NCBI GenBank assembly: GCA_000467715.1
Contig: AJFK01000129.1
Span: 1-64,000 of the forward strand
DNA length: 64,000 nt
Direction of reading: 5' to 3'
Origin: Hysterium pulicare CBS 123377
Lineage: Eukaryota; Ascomycota; Dothideomycetes; Hysteriales; Hysteriaceae
Shown here in pieces: positions 21,260 through 31,773 of the stretch. Position numbers and translations under genes: made by a program. Under the pieces are notes generated by a model. The model saw only the letters and a program-made list of their open reading frames with translations, ran no database searches and had not been told where the DNA came from. Positions within the stretch are counted from its first letter, which is position 1; each line of letters starts with the position of its first letter.

Positions 21260-22413
21260 CTTGACCGAGCGAGTAAGGAAAAAGTGGCCAAATGGATTGT
21301 AAACGCATGACTTTTCCCAAGATCGGACTCTTTATATGCAGCCAGGTAAAATGATGCAATATTGAAGGCTCTGTCTTCTGCTGTGCTGCATGATGGAAGT
21401 AGGCTATTGCTGACATGGTCAAGCCATTGATAGCGACCATGCCAATCAAAGCTCCCTGAAGCGGCATATATTCGTATCTGGAAATTTTGACAAGAAAGGA
21501 GGCTGTCGCAAAGCAGTAAAGAGGTAATGCCAAGCAGGCACCCCAGGCGAGCAAAGCCTCGCAATCACCCCGAAATATGTCGCGATACTTGGCATTTTGG
21601 CGAAACGTTTGTCGATCCGATCCGTATCCGGGAACCTGCAGCCATGCAAATTATTATTGTGATCTGCCCAAGGGTTTAAGCTTAATATTAGACCGCAACG
21701 TGACTATGCGCTAGCAATTCACTTTCAGGTCGCCGTCCAACGTCTCGACATCGACAACATATCGACACAAGCCATATGGGATATTTCCTGTGCAGATCCC
21801 ACTTTCTGCAGCCTGCCATGGTCGAGTAGCTGAACACAATTAAGGCATCATCAAGCTTACTTACCATTGTTTGCTTTTCGGGTACATCAAAGACACCCTG
21901 ATAGAGTCGCACTGCTAACCAAGACGAATTCGAGTCCTCGAGTCCTCGCAGCCACCGCCTCTCTCCTAGGTCGCATGCATTTTGACGATCTCATGGATCT
22001 TAGTCGACCTTCGTCGTCCCTTATTGGCCTTTTAGGTGGCCTCCTTACCGTTCTGGTAACTCAAATGCTGTTTAATTTTTTCAGATCATGATCGGCTTCA
22101 CTCTCCTGAAGATCTTTTCCGTCTTCCAACCACTTTTCAATATGTCTCGTCAAACGGAGGCTTGATGATACCATTCAAGGCGTGTTTCTAAGGAATGAGG
22201 ATGCCTCTGTACGTTGCTGCGGCAAGGAAATAGCGGAATTCTGAATGCTTAGGAGAACAGGCGAGCAGGACGAAGGAGACTATAAGTATGAGAGCAAAAA
22301 CCTCGAGACATCAAGATTATCCAACATCGGTCCGAGAACTTGCTCATATCTTGCTCATATCTCCTCTTGATCTCCTCTTGATCTTGTCTTTGGTTTTGCC
22401 AATCTGCTTCGAC
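21260..22413. promoter_or_regulatory. Shared divergent promoter, bicupin and SBP56-type genes
   Basis: About 1.15 kb separates two secreted-enzyme genes transcribed away from each other, so common control is possible. Just before the SBP56-type start, near 22341-22385, short words (ttgctcatatc and tcctcttgatc) are each present twice in tandem. No gene recognised. Confidence 0.4.
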
Positions 22414-24070
22414 ATGCATTCCCGACTGTTGTGGCCAACAATTCTGGCCGGTATGGCCAGCGCTTTGAGCCTACCTCCTCTGATCCCATCCATTCCTGGG
22501 GTTACGGAACCTTTGGCGTCGAATGCTCCACCTCTTCCTATCCTGCAACTTCCTACGCCACCTCTTCCAAGCCCTCCATTTACTGGAAACCAAAGCATCA
22601 AACCAAAGAAGATTGGATACTTCTGGACTGGTGCAGGTGACAACGAACACGCAGGTACGAGTCTCGATGAATACTTTCCCAATCATTAGCTGACAATCTT
22701 CAGATTTTCTTGCCACGTACAGTCTCGATGATGACACCTTCGGTACGCTTCTATGGGTTACCGATGTTCCAACTAGTGGAAATAGTCCCCATCATCTAGG
22801 AACGTCGCTAGATGGGAAGACATTAGTTGGAGGTGGCCTTCTCTCCCTGTTGAAGACACAAGTGAGTCCTTGATGTTGACATCGGTTTCAACCCTCGCTT
22901 ACATGACGCAGGACACGGCCTACTACTTCGACACGACAAACCCATATCAACCCAAGTTCAAAAAGAGCAACCGTGGTGTGCTTTCATCAATCACCGATGA
23001 GATTCGCGCGAAGCCAGACGGTGGATTCTTCATTACCTACATGGGATGTAAGTGGCATCCCGTATATCAATAACTACGCGAGTCTGACGGTATCTGCAGC
23101 TGCGGTAGGCACTTCGCCCGGTCGTCTTGTTGAGACCGATGCGAATTTCAACATCATCCACGAGTGGCCCGAAGATGTCGAGGGAACCCTAAACATCCTC
23201 GGAGAGCAATTCGATCCTCATGGTCTGACCATCGACTGGAACAAGAAGATCATCTTGACGTCTGACTTTGTTGTTCCAATCACCATCTTGAAACCCACCC
23301 TTGGAATTCAACGTGCCAACACACTCAGGCTGTGGGATCTTGATAGCCGTAAGATTCTTAGTACCATCACCATTCCAAATGTAAGTGTCGTCAGATCCAT
23401 ATCAATGATACCTGGCCACTCACTGCTTGGATGTAGGGACAAGGTATCCAGGATGTCAAATTCATCCCAGGTAACTCCGAATCTGCTGCGCTAGCTACCG
23501 CTGTCCACCTCGGTCAGGTTTGGATCATCTACCCATTCCGCAAGGACTCCAATGGCAACCAGGGTGTCGCTGAACTTCTGTTTGATCTTGGCGAGAAGGC
23601 TCGAGATAATTTGGCTATCTAGTTAGTGCTATTCCGTGTACTTGACCAACCAACGCAGATTTACTGACCATTAATCTAGCTCCGACATTACTGACGACGG
23701 AAAATTCGCTTACTTTACTCTCACTCTCGGCAACCATGTCGCCGCCCTCGACATCTCCGATCTCAATCATGTCAAGCGCCTTGATAATCCGGACGAGGAC
23801 CAGGGAATTGTCGGCCCACACTACATCAAGGTGTCTCCGGATAAGAAGAACCTCCTCGTCACGGACTACTTCGTCCAAACCGGTGATATCGGTGTTGTCA
23901 ACACACCAGCCGACTTCAAGGCCCAATGGATTGACATTCTTTCCGATGGCAGCCTTCACTTCAACCGTTCCATCAACTTCCCAGTGGAGTTCACTGCTCG
24001 TGGCGGGGCTAAGCCTCATAGTGCCGTCATTTTTGATCTTACCGACCCACAGAACCCCAAATACTACTAA
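22414..24070 (+). CDS. Secreted selenium-binding-protein / methanethiol-oxidase family protein
   Basis: Six exons: 22414-22654, 22704-22861, 22912-23047, 23100-23380, 23437-23621, 23680-24070, giving 463 aa. The start is the ATG opening a signal peptide (LLWPTILAGMASALS); a Pro-rich spacer follows. The body matches the SBP56 beta-propeller: FLATYSLDDDTFGTLLWVTD, SPHHLGTSLDGKTLVGGGLL, LGEQFDPHGLTIDWNKKI, TLRLWDLDSRKILSTI, QGIVGPHYIKVSPDKKNLLV and the end AVIFDLTDPQNPKYY. Several His in these loops could bind metal. Human SELENBP1 and bacterial MtoX oxidise methanethiol to formaldehyde, H2S and H2O2 and use copper. Whether this secreted fungal member does so is inference. Confidence 0.87.
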
Positions 24071-24422
24071 GAGTGCGAAGTGACGGAAAGGCTCAAGGGA
24101 TAAGGAATTTAGTCAGCTTGTCTAGACTTGGAGAACGGAGAACAATATTGGTAAATGGCCTATGGCAGAATGGCTTTCGCTTCTTCTACTTTCTCTGGCA
24201 TTTATTGAATATTTTCTTAGTAGATTTGACATCCGAGGTGAATCCAAAATGTCTGTTGACAAGGTTGAAGTTTCATTTGAAGCGGATAGAAGAGAACCGA
24301 GAAGACGACATGAACATGACAAGTCCGATTTTGAAGCAGCGTTGAACTATACATGATGCACTACAACAGTTGACCAGGGAAATGCCAACAAAATCACGTT
24401 AACAAGATGCCAAAGCGAATAA
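24071..24422. other. Intergenic between convergent genes
   Basis: About 350 bp between the SBP56-type and F-box 3' ends; nothing seen. Confidence 0.5.
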
Positions 24423-25970
24423 TCACTCGAACCACTCGTTGTACGCAAGAGTGGCAATTTCAGTACCTCTAGGGCCGGATTGTCGAATCCTCCCCAGATG
24501 AGCCTCCCAGTCGTCATCTTCAAGAAAGTACCACGACGAGAAATCGAGCTTGAGGCTAAATCGAACGTCATTCTTGGCGAAGATTGCCTTTAGCTCAGGG
24601 CAGGCAGGGGGATACTGAGCCTCATCGCCTTCTTCGATTCTGCACCTGATCTCGACTTCTGCCAGGCGAGAGAAATGATCGGAGCATAGAGGTGCCAATT
24701 CTTCGAAATGTTTGACAGAATTTGATTCGAATCCGTTCTCAAGATCAATATGCAGAGCCTCGAGGCTGGAAGGTAAAAAGTCCGCCAGCGATTGCATCGG
24801 AGAAGAACTGTCTGGCCTGGCCAAGCATTGAAATGGCATTATAATCATTTTAAGCTGCTCAAAATTGTCTAGAGGTCCAAGGTTTCCATATGTGTCGTCT
24901 AACTGCACATAATCTTCATCGTGGATCCAGATAGACTCTAGGCTCTTTGAGTATTGTTGAAGAGCATTACCAATGACCGTAAACCAATTTTCACTACTGG
25001 CGCCGTATAGTGAGGGTGAGAAATATGTCTCACCCTCAATTTTGAGTTTTTTCAGCGCTTTGCAAGATTTAATGGCTCTTGCAACCAAGCAAGACGGAAG
25101 CCAACAACGTCTGAACCGAAGCTCTTCTGCCGTGGAGACTCCGATCGGGCACTTCCATTCTTTAAGCTTGTGATAAATTACCTCTTGCACCATATGTCCT
25201 TCAAGGCCGCAATCAGCTTCCACTATTTCAAGTTTGCGTAGAGAGGGTAGTAGGAAGAGAGGTGATATTTTTTCGAAGTCCATCCGTTGCATGCCAATTG
25301 TCAAGTCTTGAAGGTGCTCAAATTTGTGAACCAATCCATATGACCCATGAAGCGCCGTGTGAGTGATGGGCTCAAGCCAGATAGGTACTTCTCCGAGAGG
25401 ATGGCCTGTGTTCAAGCTTGGGGCACGGAGAGTCGGATAAGGATTGCTAAACAACTGGAGTCTAGGAGTATAGCACAAGGTCAAAGCCAGCTCAGCGTCT
25501 TCTTCATTCGCTATCTGCCTGACCCACTTGTGTCTTTCGGGGAGTTCGAGCCTTCTGATTTCGCCCAGAAGCTCGCGGCGGGTGGTACGAGGTGGTGGTG
25601 CAGCAACGAAATCGGGGTACCCCATCCTCGATTTATCCATATGTAGTATTTCTCGAACTGATTTCCCAAGATCCGGCACTGTAAGCAAGGTACGCAGGAA
25701 AACTTCGGATCTTCTGTCGCCGGCGATGTGAACGTAGAGGGTGTAGAAGAGCGGCGTGGCGATACGATTGAATCGACGATTGACCAGACACAAGCTATAT
25801 AGAGTTTCTTCCCGGTACCATGCGGGTGTACAGTGTTCGAATATCTGTAGGAGGAGTTCGTCGGGGAGATGGTCGATACCAATAGCAGGGCTCGAGAGTG
25901 CGTTGCGCATAGGTCGTGGTAGCTCGTCGTCCGCCTTGCGCTTTACTCCAGCACGACGTCTCGTCATCAT
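24423..25970 (-). CDS. F-box protein 1
   Basis: Single exon, 515 aa, starting at the first of two adjacent ATGs. The N-terminus is basic. The F-box lies at about residues 30-75 (IDHLPDELLLQIFEHC ... LYSLCLVNRRFNRIATPLFY). The rest is a fungal leucine-rich-like array with repeated L..L..L helices, for example HLQDLTIGMQRMDFEKISPL and LRKLEIVEADC. F-box proteins bind Skp1 and bring targets to SCF ubiquitin ligases; the target here is unknown. It is divergent from a second F-box gene (27174-28610), but the two share only the general fold, so a recent duplication is not obvious. Confidence 0.88.
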   Translation of the reverse strand: MMTRRRAGVKRKADDELPRPMRNALSSPAIGIDHLPDELLLQIFEHCTPAWYREETLYSLCLVNRRFNRIATPLFYTLYVHIAGDRRSEVFLRTLLTVPDLGKSVREILHMDKSRMGYPDFVAAPPPRTTRRELLGEIRRLELPERHKWVRQIANEEDAELALTLCYTPRLQLFSNPYPTLRAPSLNTGHPLGEVPIWLEPITHTALHGSYGLVHKFEHLQDLTIGMQRMDFEKISPLFLLPSLRKLEIVEADCGLEGHMVQEVIYHKLKEWKCPIGVSTAEELRFRRCWLPSCLVARAIKSCKALKKLKIEGETYFSPSLYGASSENWFTVIGNALQQYSKSLESIWIHDEDYVQLDDTYGNLGPLDNFEQLKMIIMPFQCLARPDSSSPMQSLADFLPSSLEALHIDLENGFESNSVKHFEELAPLCSDHFSRLAEVEIRCRIEEGDEAQYPPACPELKAIFAKNDVRFSLKLDFSSWYFLEDDDWEAHLGRIRQSGPRGTEIATLAYNEWFE

Positions 25971-27173
25971 GGTAGCAACTTAGCAGGGCGGAGTTCTCTC
26001 GAATGGAGGAAGAGGCAGGAGTGGTGGTCGCGACTGTGTTGGCGAGGTTGATGAATGTTGTTATATTGTTCCCGAGAGAGACGCGACATGTGAAATAGAC
26101 GCCTTAGAATAACGCGGTCCACTGACGTCAATGCTTCCCCATCATGATGAGCTACTCAACTCAACACCACACTCGACCGCATCACGTCCTCACTCAACGA
26201 CCAAGACGATTCACCAACGGCTCTGAGTGATGTCGATATCATGAATGTTCTCGTCCACAAGCCGACTTCATGACGATAATCGAAGAGGCGGACGATTATG
26301 TATCATGTGCAAACCCTTCTTTCAACACCCGCCCTGCGCGCCGGCGTGTCCCCATGGAGCATCTGACTACATAGTCATAGGAAGTCAGGTGAGGTGAGCC
26401 TGGTCTTCTGTAAATCTAAACAGTGAATGACCGCGTTCCCGATAGGAATTACAACACAAGCGCTCAAATATGCCGCATCAACCTGGAGAACCCAATACCC
26501 GTTTTCACCCTTTCCGAGATTGAAAATCCTCAAATCGCATCTGTTTGGGACAGTTTCAAGCCGTCAACTGCTTTAAGTGATGTCTGCCGAGTTCTAATCA
26601 ACTACGCAGACTGACATCAACGACAATAGAGAGGCAAGATGGGTGTCATTGGTCATCATGCCACCGACCTTCTACAGCACCCAAGTCTTCCCTATAGCTC
26701 TGATTGGTATGCTGCTTTTCAGTGACCTCAAGGATGACAACTTGTAGGCCAGTAGCAAAGCAGTTGGTAGGCGCAGACCCATGCTTGAAGAAGAGTTTGG
26801 TTAAGCTCAACCACGCGTAAGCGGTGATTATGTTCAAAGCTCTCGTTCATGGTTGATTTCATTGAATGATGTAACGGTGTTTCTTTGATTCTGCGTTGAG
26901 TTCTCATTGGTTTGGCAGACCCATGCTTCAAAAACGACTTTGGCACCCGTGTAAGGTCTGCGCGGTCTTGAATCGGCCACGCATTTTCATTCTGTTTATT
27001 TTAGCAAAATTCGCAAGACTCCGTCCTTATCAACCCGAGCCCGAATCACACCAAGTCTAGAGTTAGAGCGCAACAACAAGCATACAGTTTCCACCCTGTC
27101 GATGTTGAAGATAGCTCTGCCGCCATAGCTGTCGCAGGCTTTCGACCAGTCGCACTGGTATCATTCAAATCCG
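25971..27173. other. 1.2-kb divergent upstream region between two F-box genes
   Basis: Contains a 63-codon frame at 26423-26614 and overlapping short frames with no recognised protein. A ~22-bp word (gcagacccatgctt...) occurs twice, near 26769 and 26917, in imperfect direct orientation. Near 27060-27174 a short stretch reads protein-like in another frame (AYSFHPVDVEDSSAAIAVAG) and could be an unplaced exon. Nothing else. Confidence 0.4.
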
Positions 27174-28610
27174 ATGCATCAAATGCTGGAAGACGTTTCA
27201 ATGGCTTCTTCCACTCCCTTTATACGTATACCAGCCGAGCTCATCCTCCAAACATGCCTTCATTTGAGCAGCCAAGACATACTCCATCTATGCCTCACAT
27301 CCAAACACATACATGAGTGCTGCGAAGATGCACTGTATCGCAAGTTTACATATCACACTGGTCATGCAAATGCCCTAGCGAAATTCGTCCTCCAAGTGGT
27401 TCGCAGGCCTTCATTGGCATCCAAAGTTAGATGCTTACACCTGGGACCAAATGATAGGCATCTGAATGGAACGGACTTGCACAAAGATGATATAACGGAC
27501 TTGTTGAATGCAGCACGGCGCGCTGGCCTTATGACCAGGATCGAATTCGGGCAGAGAATCACCTTTCCTCACCTTCCAGCATTCAGCAACTGGGTCTGGC
27601 TTTTACAATACAGTCGTCAAGACATGCTCAACTTTCTCTTGCTTAGTCTATTGCCATGCGTTCAAGATTTAGCATTTCATGGGAGGGCTCTCCCCCCGAG
27701 TTGGTGGCAAGAAATCTGCCATCCCGACCGTGGTCAATTTACCAAGCTTCGGAGGTTCTATTGCTCATTCGAGGCCCTGAAGCCACCACCACTCATTCAC
27801 GATGTATCTGCCGATCTATACAGTCGCATCAGTTCTTCTTTGCGTAGTCTCACTCTAGCGAATATCAACATACGTTCCACCACCTTCCGACCCAAGGCTT
27901 TGACATTGCCTCGTCACAAGTCACTCGCGCCTGCACTGAATCTTACAGCGCTGGACCTTAGCGGTGTCCTTATTGATCCAGTAGCTCTCCGGATGCTTTT
28001 AGAAAACAGTCTGGGCCTACAGTCTTTTAAATTCACATCTCGAAGCATCGTGGATCATGCCCACGATTTAGTCAAACCATCGGAGATCAAAAACGCACTA
28101 TTATGGTATACCAAGAACCTCAAACGACTCCACATCAGCTTCGCTATAGCGGGCCCAGTATCTTCAGATCAGTTCGAGAAAGGAAACACTATTGACGACC
28201 TCCGCGGTTTCAGAACCCTCGAACACCTCCGTATCGACCTCGAACTCATTCAACCCTACACCTTTGGACCCCACGAGGAGATCAACTGGGCTGCTCACCT
28301 GCCGTCATCTTTGCGGGGATTGTTTATAGATATCGAGCCCCGACGCCACTGTGCGCAAGCCCTGGGATACTGGTTCCAGAATCCTCTGCAGGACGTGGCC
28401 AAGGAATTTCCACATCTGAATAAAGTCTATTTAAAGTCGGTGCATCGGCCCGATACTTATATAATTAGCATGCATCAAGAGAGTTTGAGTGTTGGATGGA
28501 GAAAACAGGATCGGTATACGGTCAGGATTGGGAATGGGAGTGGCGAGAACACGCAGAAGGCTCTTGATGGGTATATGATGAGATCTCAGAGTTCTGCAAT
28601 GAGACATTAG
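27174..28610 (+). CDS. F-box protein 2
   Basis: Single exon, 478 aa. The F-box occupies about residues 14-60: FIRIPAELILQTCLHLSSQD then ILHLCLTSKHIHECCEDALY. A leucine-rich-like helical region follows (LNLTALDLSGVLIDPVALRM, LEHLRIDLELIQPYTFGPHE, SLRGLFIDIEPRRH). In-frame Mets at codons 4 and 10 are alternative starts. Likely an SCF substrate receptor with unknown target. Such F-box/LRR proteins are greatly expanded in Pezizomycotina, so no specific role is claimed. Confidence 0.85.
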   Translation: MHQMLEDVSMASSTPFIRIPAELILQTCLHLSSQDILHLCLTSKHIHECCEDALYRKFTYHTGHANALAKFVLQVVRRPSLASKVRCLHLGPNDRHLNGTDLHKDDITDLLNAARRAGLMTRIEFGQRITFPHLPAFSNWVWLLQYSRQDMLNFLLLSLLPCVQDLAFHGRALPPSWWQEICHPDRGQFTKLRRFYCSFEALKPPPLIHDVSADLYSRISSSLRSLTLANINIRSTTFRPKALTLPRHKSLAPALNLTALDLSGVLIDPVALRMLLENSLGLQSFKFTSRSIVDHAHDLVKPSEIKNALLWYTKNLKRLHISFAIAGPVSSDQFEKGNTIDDLRGFRTLEHLRIDLELIQPYTFGPHEEINWAAHLPSSLRGLFIDIEPRRHCAQALGYWFQNPLQDVAKEFPHLNKVYLKSVHRPDTYIISMHQESLSVGWRKQDRYTVRIGNGSGENTQKALDGYMMRSQSSAMRH

Positions 28611-29207
28611 GTTGGCATTTTACCTCGGATAGGGAAGTGGAGCTCAATGTCGTTGGCCTCCGTTTCATGAGGATAGGTAGAAGCCTTTGGAGCTAACCTA
28701 TATCCTCTACCTAGAGAAATAAGAAAATTTGGTTGCACTCTATTCTAATAGTATAAGTATGTTGTATCAAAAAATTGAGTTTAATCTCTAAATAAACTTT
28801 TGCTGCGAGATTCCAAACACATTTGAGCTATGGGAAAGGGGCTAACAAGAGTTCTTCTCCGTTAGAGCATACTCAATATACAATTTACTTACTAGTCTAG
28901 AATACAGATCTAGGGAAAAACTTTTGCTATATAATTGCTGAAACAAAGGTTCTGGTAACTGATTAACATTTCTATCTTATCACTTCACATAATCACATCC
29001 GAGTGGTCCTTGTCTGGATATGATTGCGAGAACAAATTCTATCCAAAACAAAATCAGAATATTATGCGTGGACTTCGACTAAATACAACAATCTTCTCAA
29101 GGTATGTATTGAGACCCAACATCATACAATGATCCAAGTCAAAAGGGAATGCCAAGGACATAGTAGCACCAAAGCCAAATTTCACAACATGCCTTTACGC
29201 ACATCCG
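28611..29207. other. Intergenic, moderately AT-rich
   Basis: About 600 bp between convergent F-box 2 and BTB 1. AT-rich in places; no gene or repeat recognised. Confidence 0.45.
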
Positions 29208-30281
29208 TCACTCAGATTCTTCTGAGTTTTCCGATTCCGATATTTCTTTTTCTTCGCGAAGGCTTAGTTGCTTTGCCCGCTGTATTTGGCATTCTTCACG
29301 TTCTTCGTCATCGGCATGAACATGGAATCGGCACCACTCACGGTACGGTTTTCCTTTTGGCGCAGTGAAGTGCCTCAAAGCTTCGTACGCCAGAGCCACA
29401 ACTAAGTCATACGGAAGGTTTGAGATATTCCTTTTCCTTGGGGGCGTCCAGGTGTATGCCAGACGCAGGGTTATATACTTCAGAAGTGGATCCGTGGCTG
29501 GGAGATTTTCAAACGCTTTATCGGTGAAATCGACGGAGTTCCGAACCTCATACTTGTCCAATTGACGATGGCAGTCTTGCCATTCCTTCATGACATTCAA
29601 CTTCAATTCTGGAAAGTTGTATTTGTCAGCGAAGATGTACACATCCAGTGCTGCATCTATCCATCGACGAATATCTTCCGGTTCTGCTGGGAGGAACTCC
29701 GAATCCGAGTCACTGTCGCAGTCATCGTCGGAATCGTTGTCGGAATCAATATCGAGTCCAGCGACGGAGTCACTTTCACTTTCACGGTCATTCCCGCCAT
29801 TGTCGGATAATTTTGAGAGTTCTGCTATCTCAGCATCTTCGGTTTCGTTTCCCTCCTTGCACTTCTGAAGGTATGAAGCTTCATTCTCTAGTTCGTCCTC
29901 CCCTTCCATCTCCTCATCGACGTCGTCGTCATATTCATCGAAGTCCGGAGAAGGATCAAATACGCCGTTGTAGACCCATTTGAATACAAGCTCGAAGGTC
30001 TCAGGCGTTACGTCCGCCAAGGTAATGATCTTCTCGTCAGCTTCCCTAAATTGGCCTTTGAATGCACCTCTAAAATAAGGAGAATGCTTGCAAAGAAGCT
30101 CGCGATGCATGTTAAAGCTTCGCTGACTGTCCTCGGGGCCGATCCTTAGAACTACTATAGTTTGATCGGATAGGTCGCTGGTGATATTTAGTGAATGACC
30201 GCGTTGTAACTAGCATTCTACCTCTAATTTGACGCACAAGAAGTCCGATCGTTTCTTCTTTCCTGGTTGCTTAGGAGCCAT
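29208..30281 (-). CDS. BTB/POZ domain protein, paralog 1
   Basis: Two exons: 30238-30281 (start ATG 30281) and 29208-30177, giving 337 aa. Exon 1 encodes MAPKQPGKKKRSDF and ends in phase 2; exon 2 opens with DLSDQTIVVLRIG, the start of the BTB fold. The BTB core continues FNMHRELLCKHSPYFRGAF, then IITLADVTPETFELVFKWVY. A long acidic Ser/Asp/Glu stretch interrupts the protein (including DSDNDSDDDCDSDSDSE). A helical C-terminal part follows (LDVYIFADKYNFPELKLNVM) with the family end WCRFHVHADDEEREEC. BTB domains dimerise and often act as Cullin-3 adaptors; this fungal family is of unknown function. It is the first of four paralogs on this strand. Confidence 0.88.
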
Positions 30282-30477
30282 TCGAGCTCGTCGATGAAGT
30301 TGAACTGTGTGTGGTGGATAAGCACACGGGAGATGTTGATCATTCGAGGTATCCGCCTGCTCTTAGCGCGACAGCAAAAACACGCTATCACGGTGCAGTG
30401 CTGACATAATGCAGTTCACACTTCCCTTCAAACCCTCTGTTCACGAATCCCTCCTAGTCTAGTACTACTCCTCCACA
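30282..30477. promoter_or_regulatory. Short divergent promoter, BTB 1 and CTF8
   Basis: Only 196 bp separate the two starts, so both promoters must share or overlap in this interval. No TATA box obvious. Confidence 0.45.
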
Positions 30478-30957
30478 ATGCCACAAATTCCACTCCATAC
30501 CACCTCAACTCACTCGTCTACGCATCAGCCTACCTCGAATCCTCTACCCTCCTTCCTGCATACCCCGAGCGGCATCGCAATCGTCGAAATCCAAGGAACG
30601 ATCCACTTCCCCTCCTCATCCTTCTCCGCAGCCTCAGTTGGCAAACTCGTCTTCCCGCTATATGATCCTAACAACACGGATGAGACAGATACGAAGTGGA
30701 TGAAGAGGGTTTATTTGTATGTAGGGAAACATCATCGCTTAACAGGCGAAGTGAAGAAGTTGGGGAAGCCCTTCGCGATAATTAGGAAGAGGAGTAGTGT
30801 CATGGAGGAAGGAGAGCGGATGGAAGTTTTGAACGACTCAGGCGAAGTCGTGCGGGATGAATTGGAAATTGTGGAAGTCGTTAAATATAAGATCATGTTC
30901 TCAACAAGGCCAGAGCCCGTCGGAGGGATTGGAGGGGCAGGAGGGGAGGAAGAGTGA
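30478..30957 (+). CDS. CTF8: Chromosome transmission fidelity protein 8 (Ctf8)
   Basis: Single exon, 159 aa. The Ctf8 hallmarks are in order: LPSFLHTPSGIAIVEIQGTI, VGKLVFPLYD, WMKRVYLYVGKHHRLTGEVK, LGKPFAIIRKR and the end IVEVVKYKIMFSTRPEPVGG. Ctf8 forms with Dcc1 the small module that attaches to the Ctf18-RFC clamp loader. It acts in sister-chromatid cohesion and replication-fork PCNA loading in the nucleus. The length fits fungal members. It shares a 196-bp promoter with the BTB gene to its left and is a conserved housekeeping gene within a lineage-specific array. Confidence 0.9.
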   Translation: MPQIPLHTTSTHSSTHQPTSNPLPSFLHTPSGIAIVEIQGTIHFPSSSFSAASVGKLVFPLYDPNNTDETDTKWMKRVYLYVGKHHRLTGEVKKLGKPFAIIRKRSSVMEEGERMEVLNDSGEVVRDELEIVEVVKYKIMFSTRPEPVGGIGGAGGEEE

Positions 30958-31773
30958 AACGGTGCACGATAGGCTCCTTGGAGAACACATATTCTGCTTT
31001 GAAGCGAGACCGATACTGCTAAAGGCACTCCAACCTGCTTAAGAGATGTATTGGTTCATGAGGGCACAGGTAGGTATCCCTGCAATTCATTCGAAGCCAT
31101 CATGCTTAACGTCCCGAAGGATAGCGCAGCACGCGTAGTAGGCTCCTTCATGTTTAATCACGCTCACCGAGGTATTTCAAGATATCCCCGCGTTATTGGA
31201 GATCAAGAAGATCTCCTGCAATACTGGCTCCAAGAGATCTAAGAGCTCAGATCCAGAATGCCAAAAACCAGGAAACAATCTCCATCGGGGGAGCCTTCAA
31301 CGATTTTCACTTGCCAGAAAGCATCGTAGAATACTAAATATAAATGCCAATTGGTTGAGACCTCAATTTCCGGGGTCCCTCCCTCCGCCATCTAGGTACC
31401 TGAGATGAACATTCATTTCACCATACCAAATAATCCAAGATTATACAGCCTTGACTCAATCAAGCTTTCTTTAGATATTGTACTCCTGTTCTTGTTTTAC
31501 TCAAACGCCATGAAACTTTTCCAATCCGGGTTTTGGCGAGCGTTTCTATATTCGCTTGACTCCCTTGCAATAAATTCAATTTGTTTCCGACACGGTTCAC
31601 GGACCGACGGTTTATACTTGAATCAATTGTGGTCATGGGAGCCACGCTAGAACAATCGAACTATCCAGATCTGCGCCCCATCTATTCGAGATGCGTTTAA
31701 ATCTCTAATTGTTCCTTTCTCGGCCATCGTCCTAGCACTCCTCGATTTTTGGATTTCCAGGGAACTTCGCAAG
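30958..31773. other. Intergenic, no recognised element
   Basis: About 815 bp between CTF8 and the CBM1 gene. Only short frames; no repeat or RNA gene seen. Confidence 0.45.

Noticed and set aside
1-24070. A secondary-metabolite biosynthetic cluster around the GMC genes
   Set aside because: No PKS, NRPS, terpene synthase, P450 or cluster regulator is present in the window.
26760-26945. Two ~22-bp similar words (gcagacccatgctt...) as a possible mobile element end
   Set aside because: Only one short imperfect direct repeat with no inverted ends or target duplication.
29562-29983. Plus-strand frames opposite the acidic region of BTB 1
   Set aside because: Their Ser/His/Arg bias is the mirror of the Asp/Glu/Ser codons on the minus strand.
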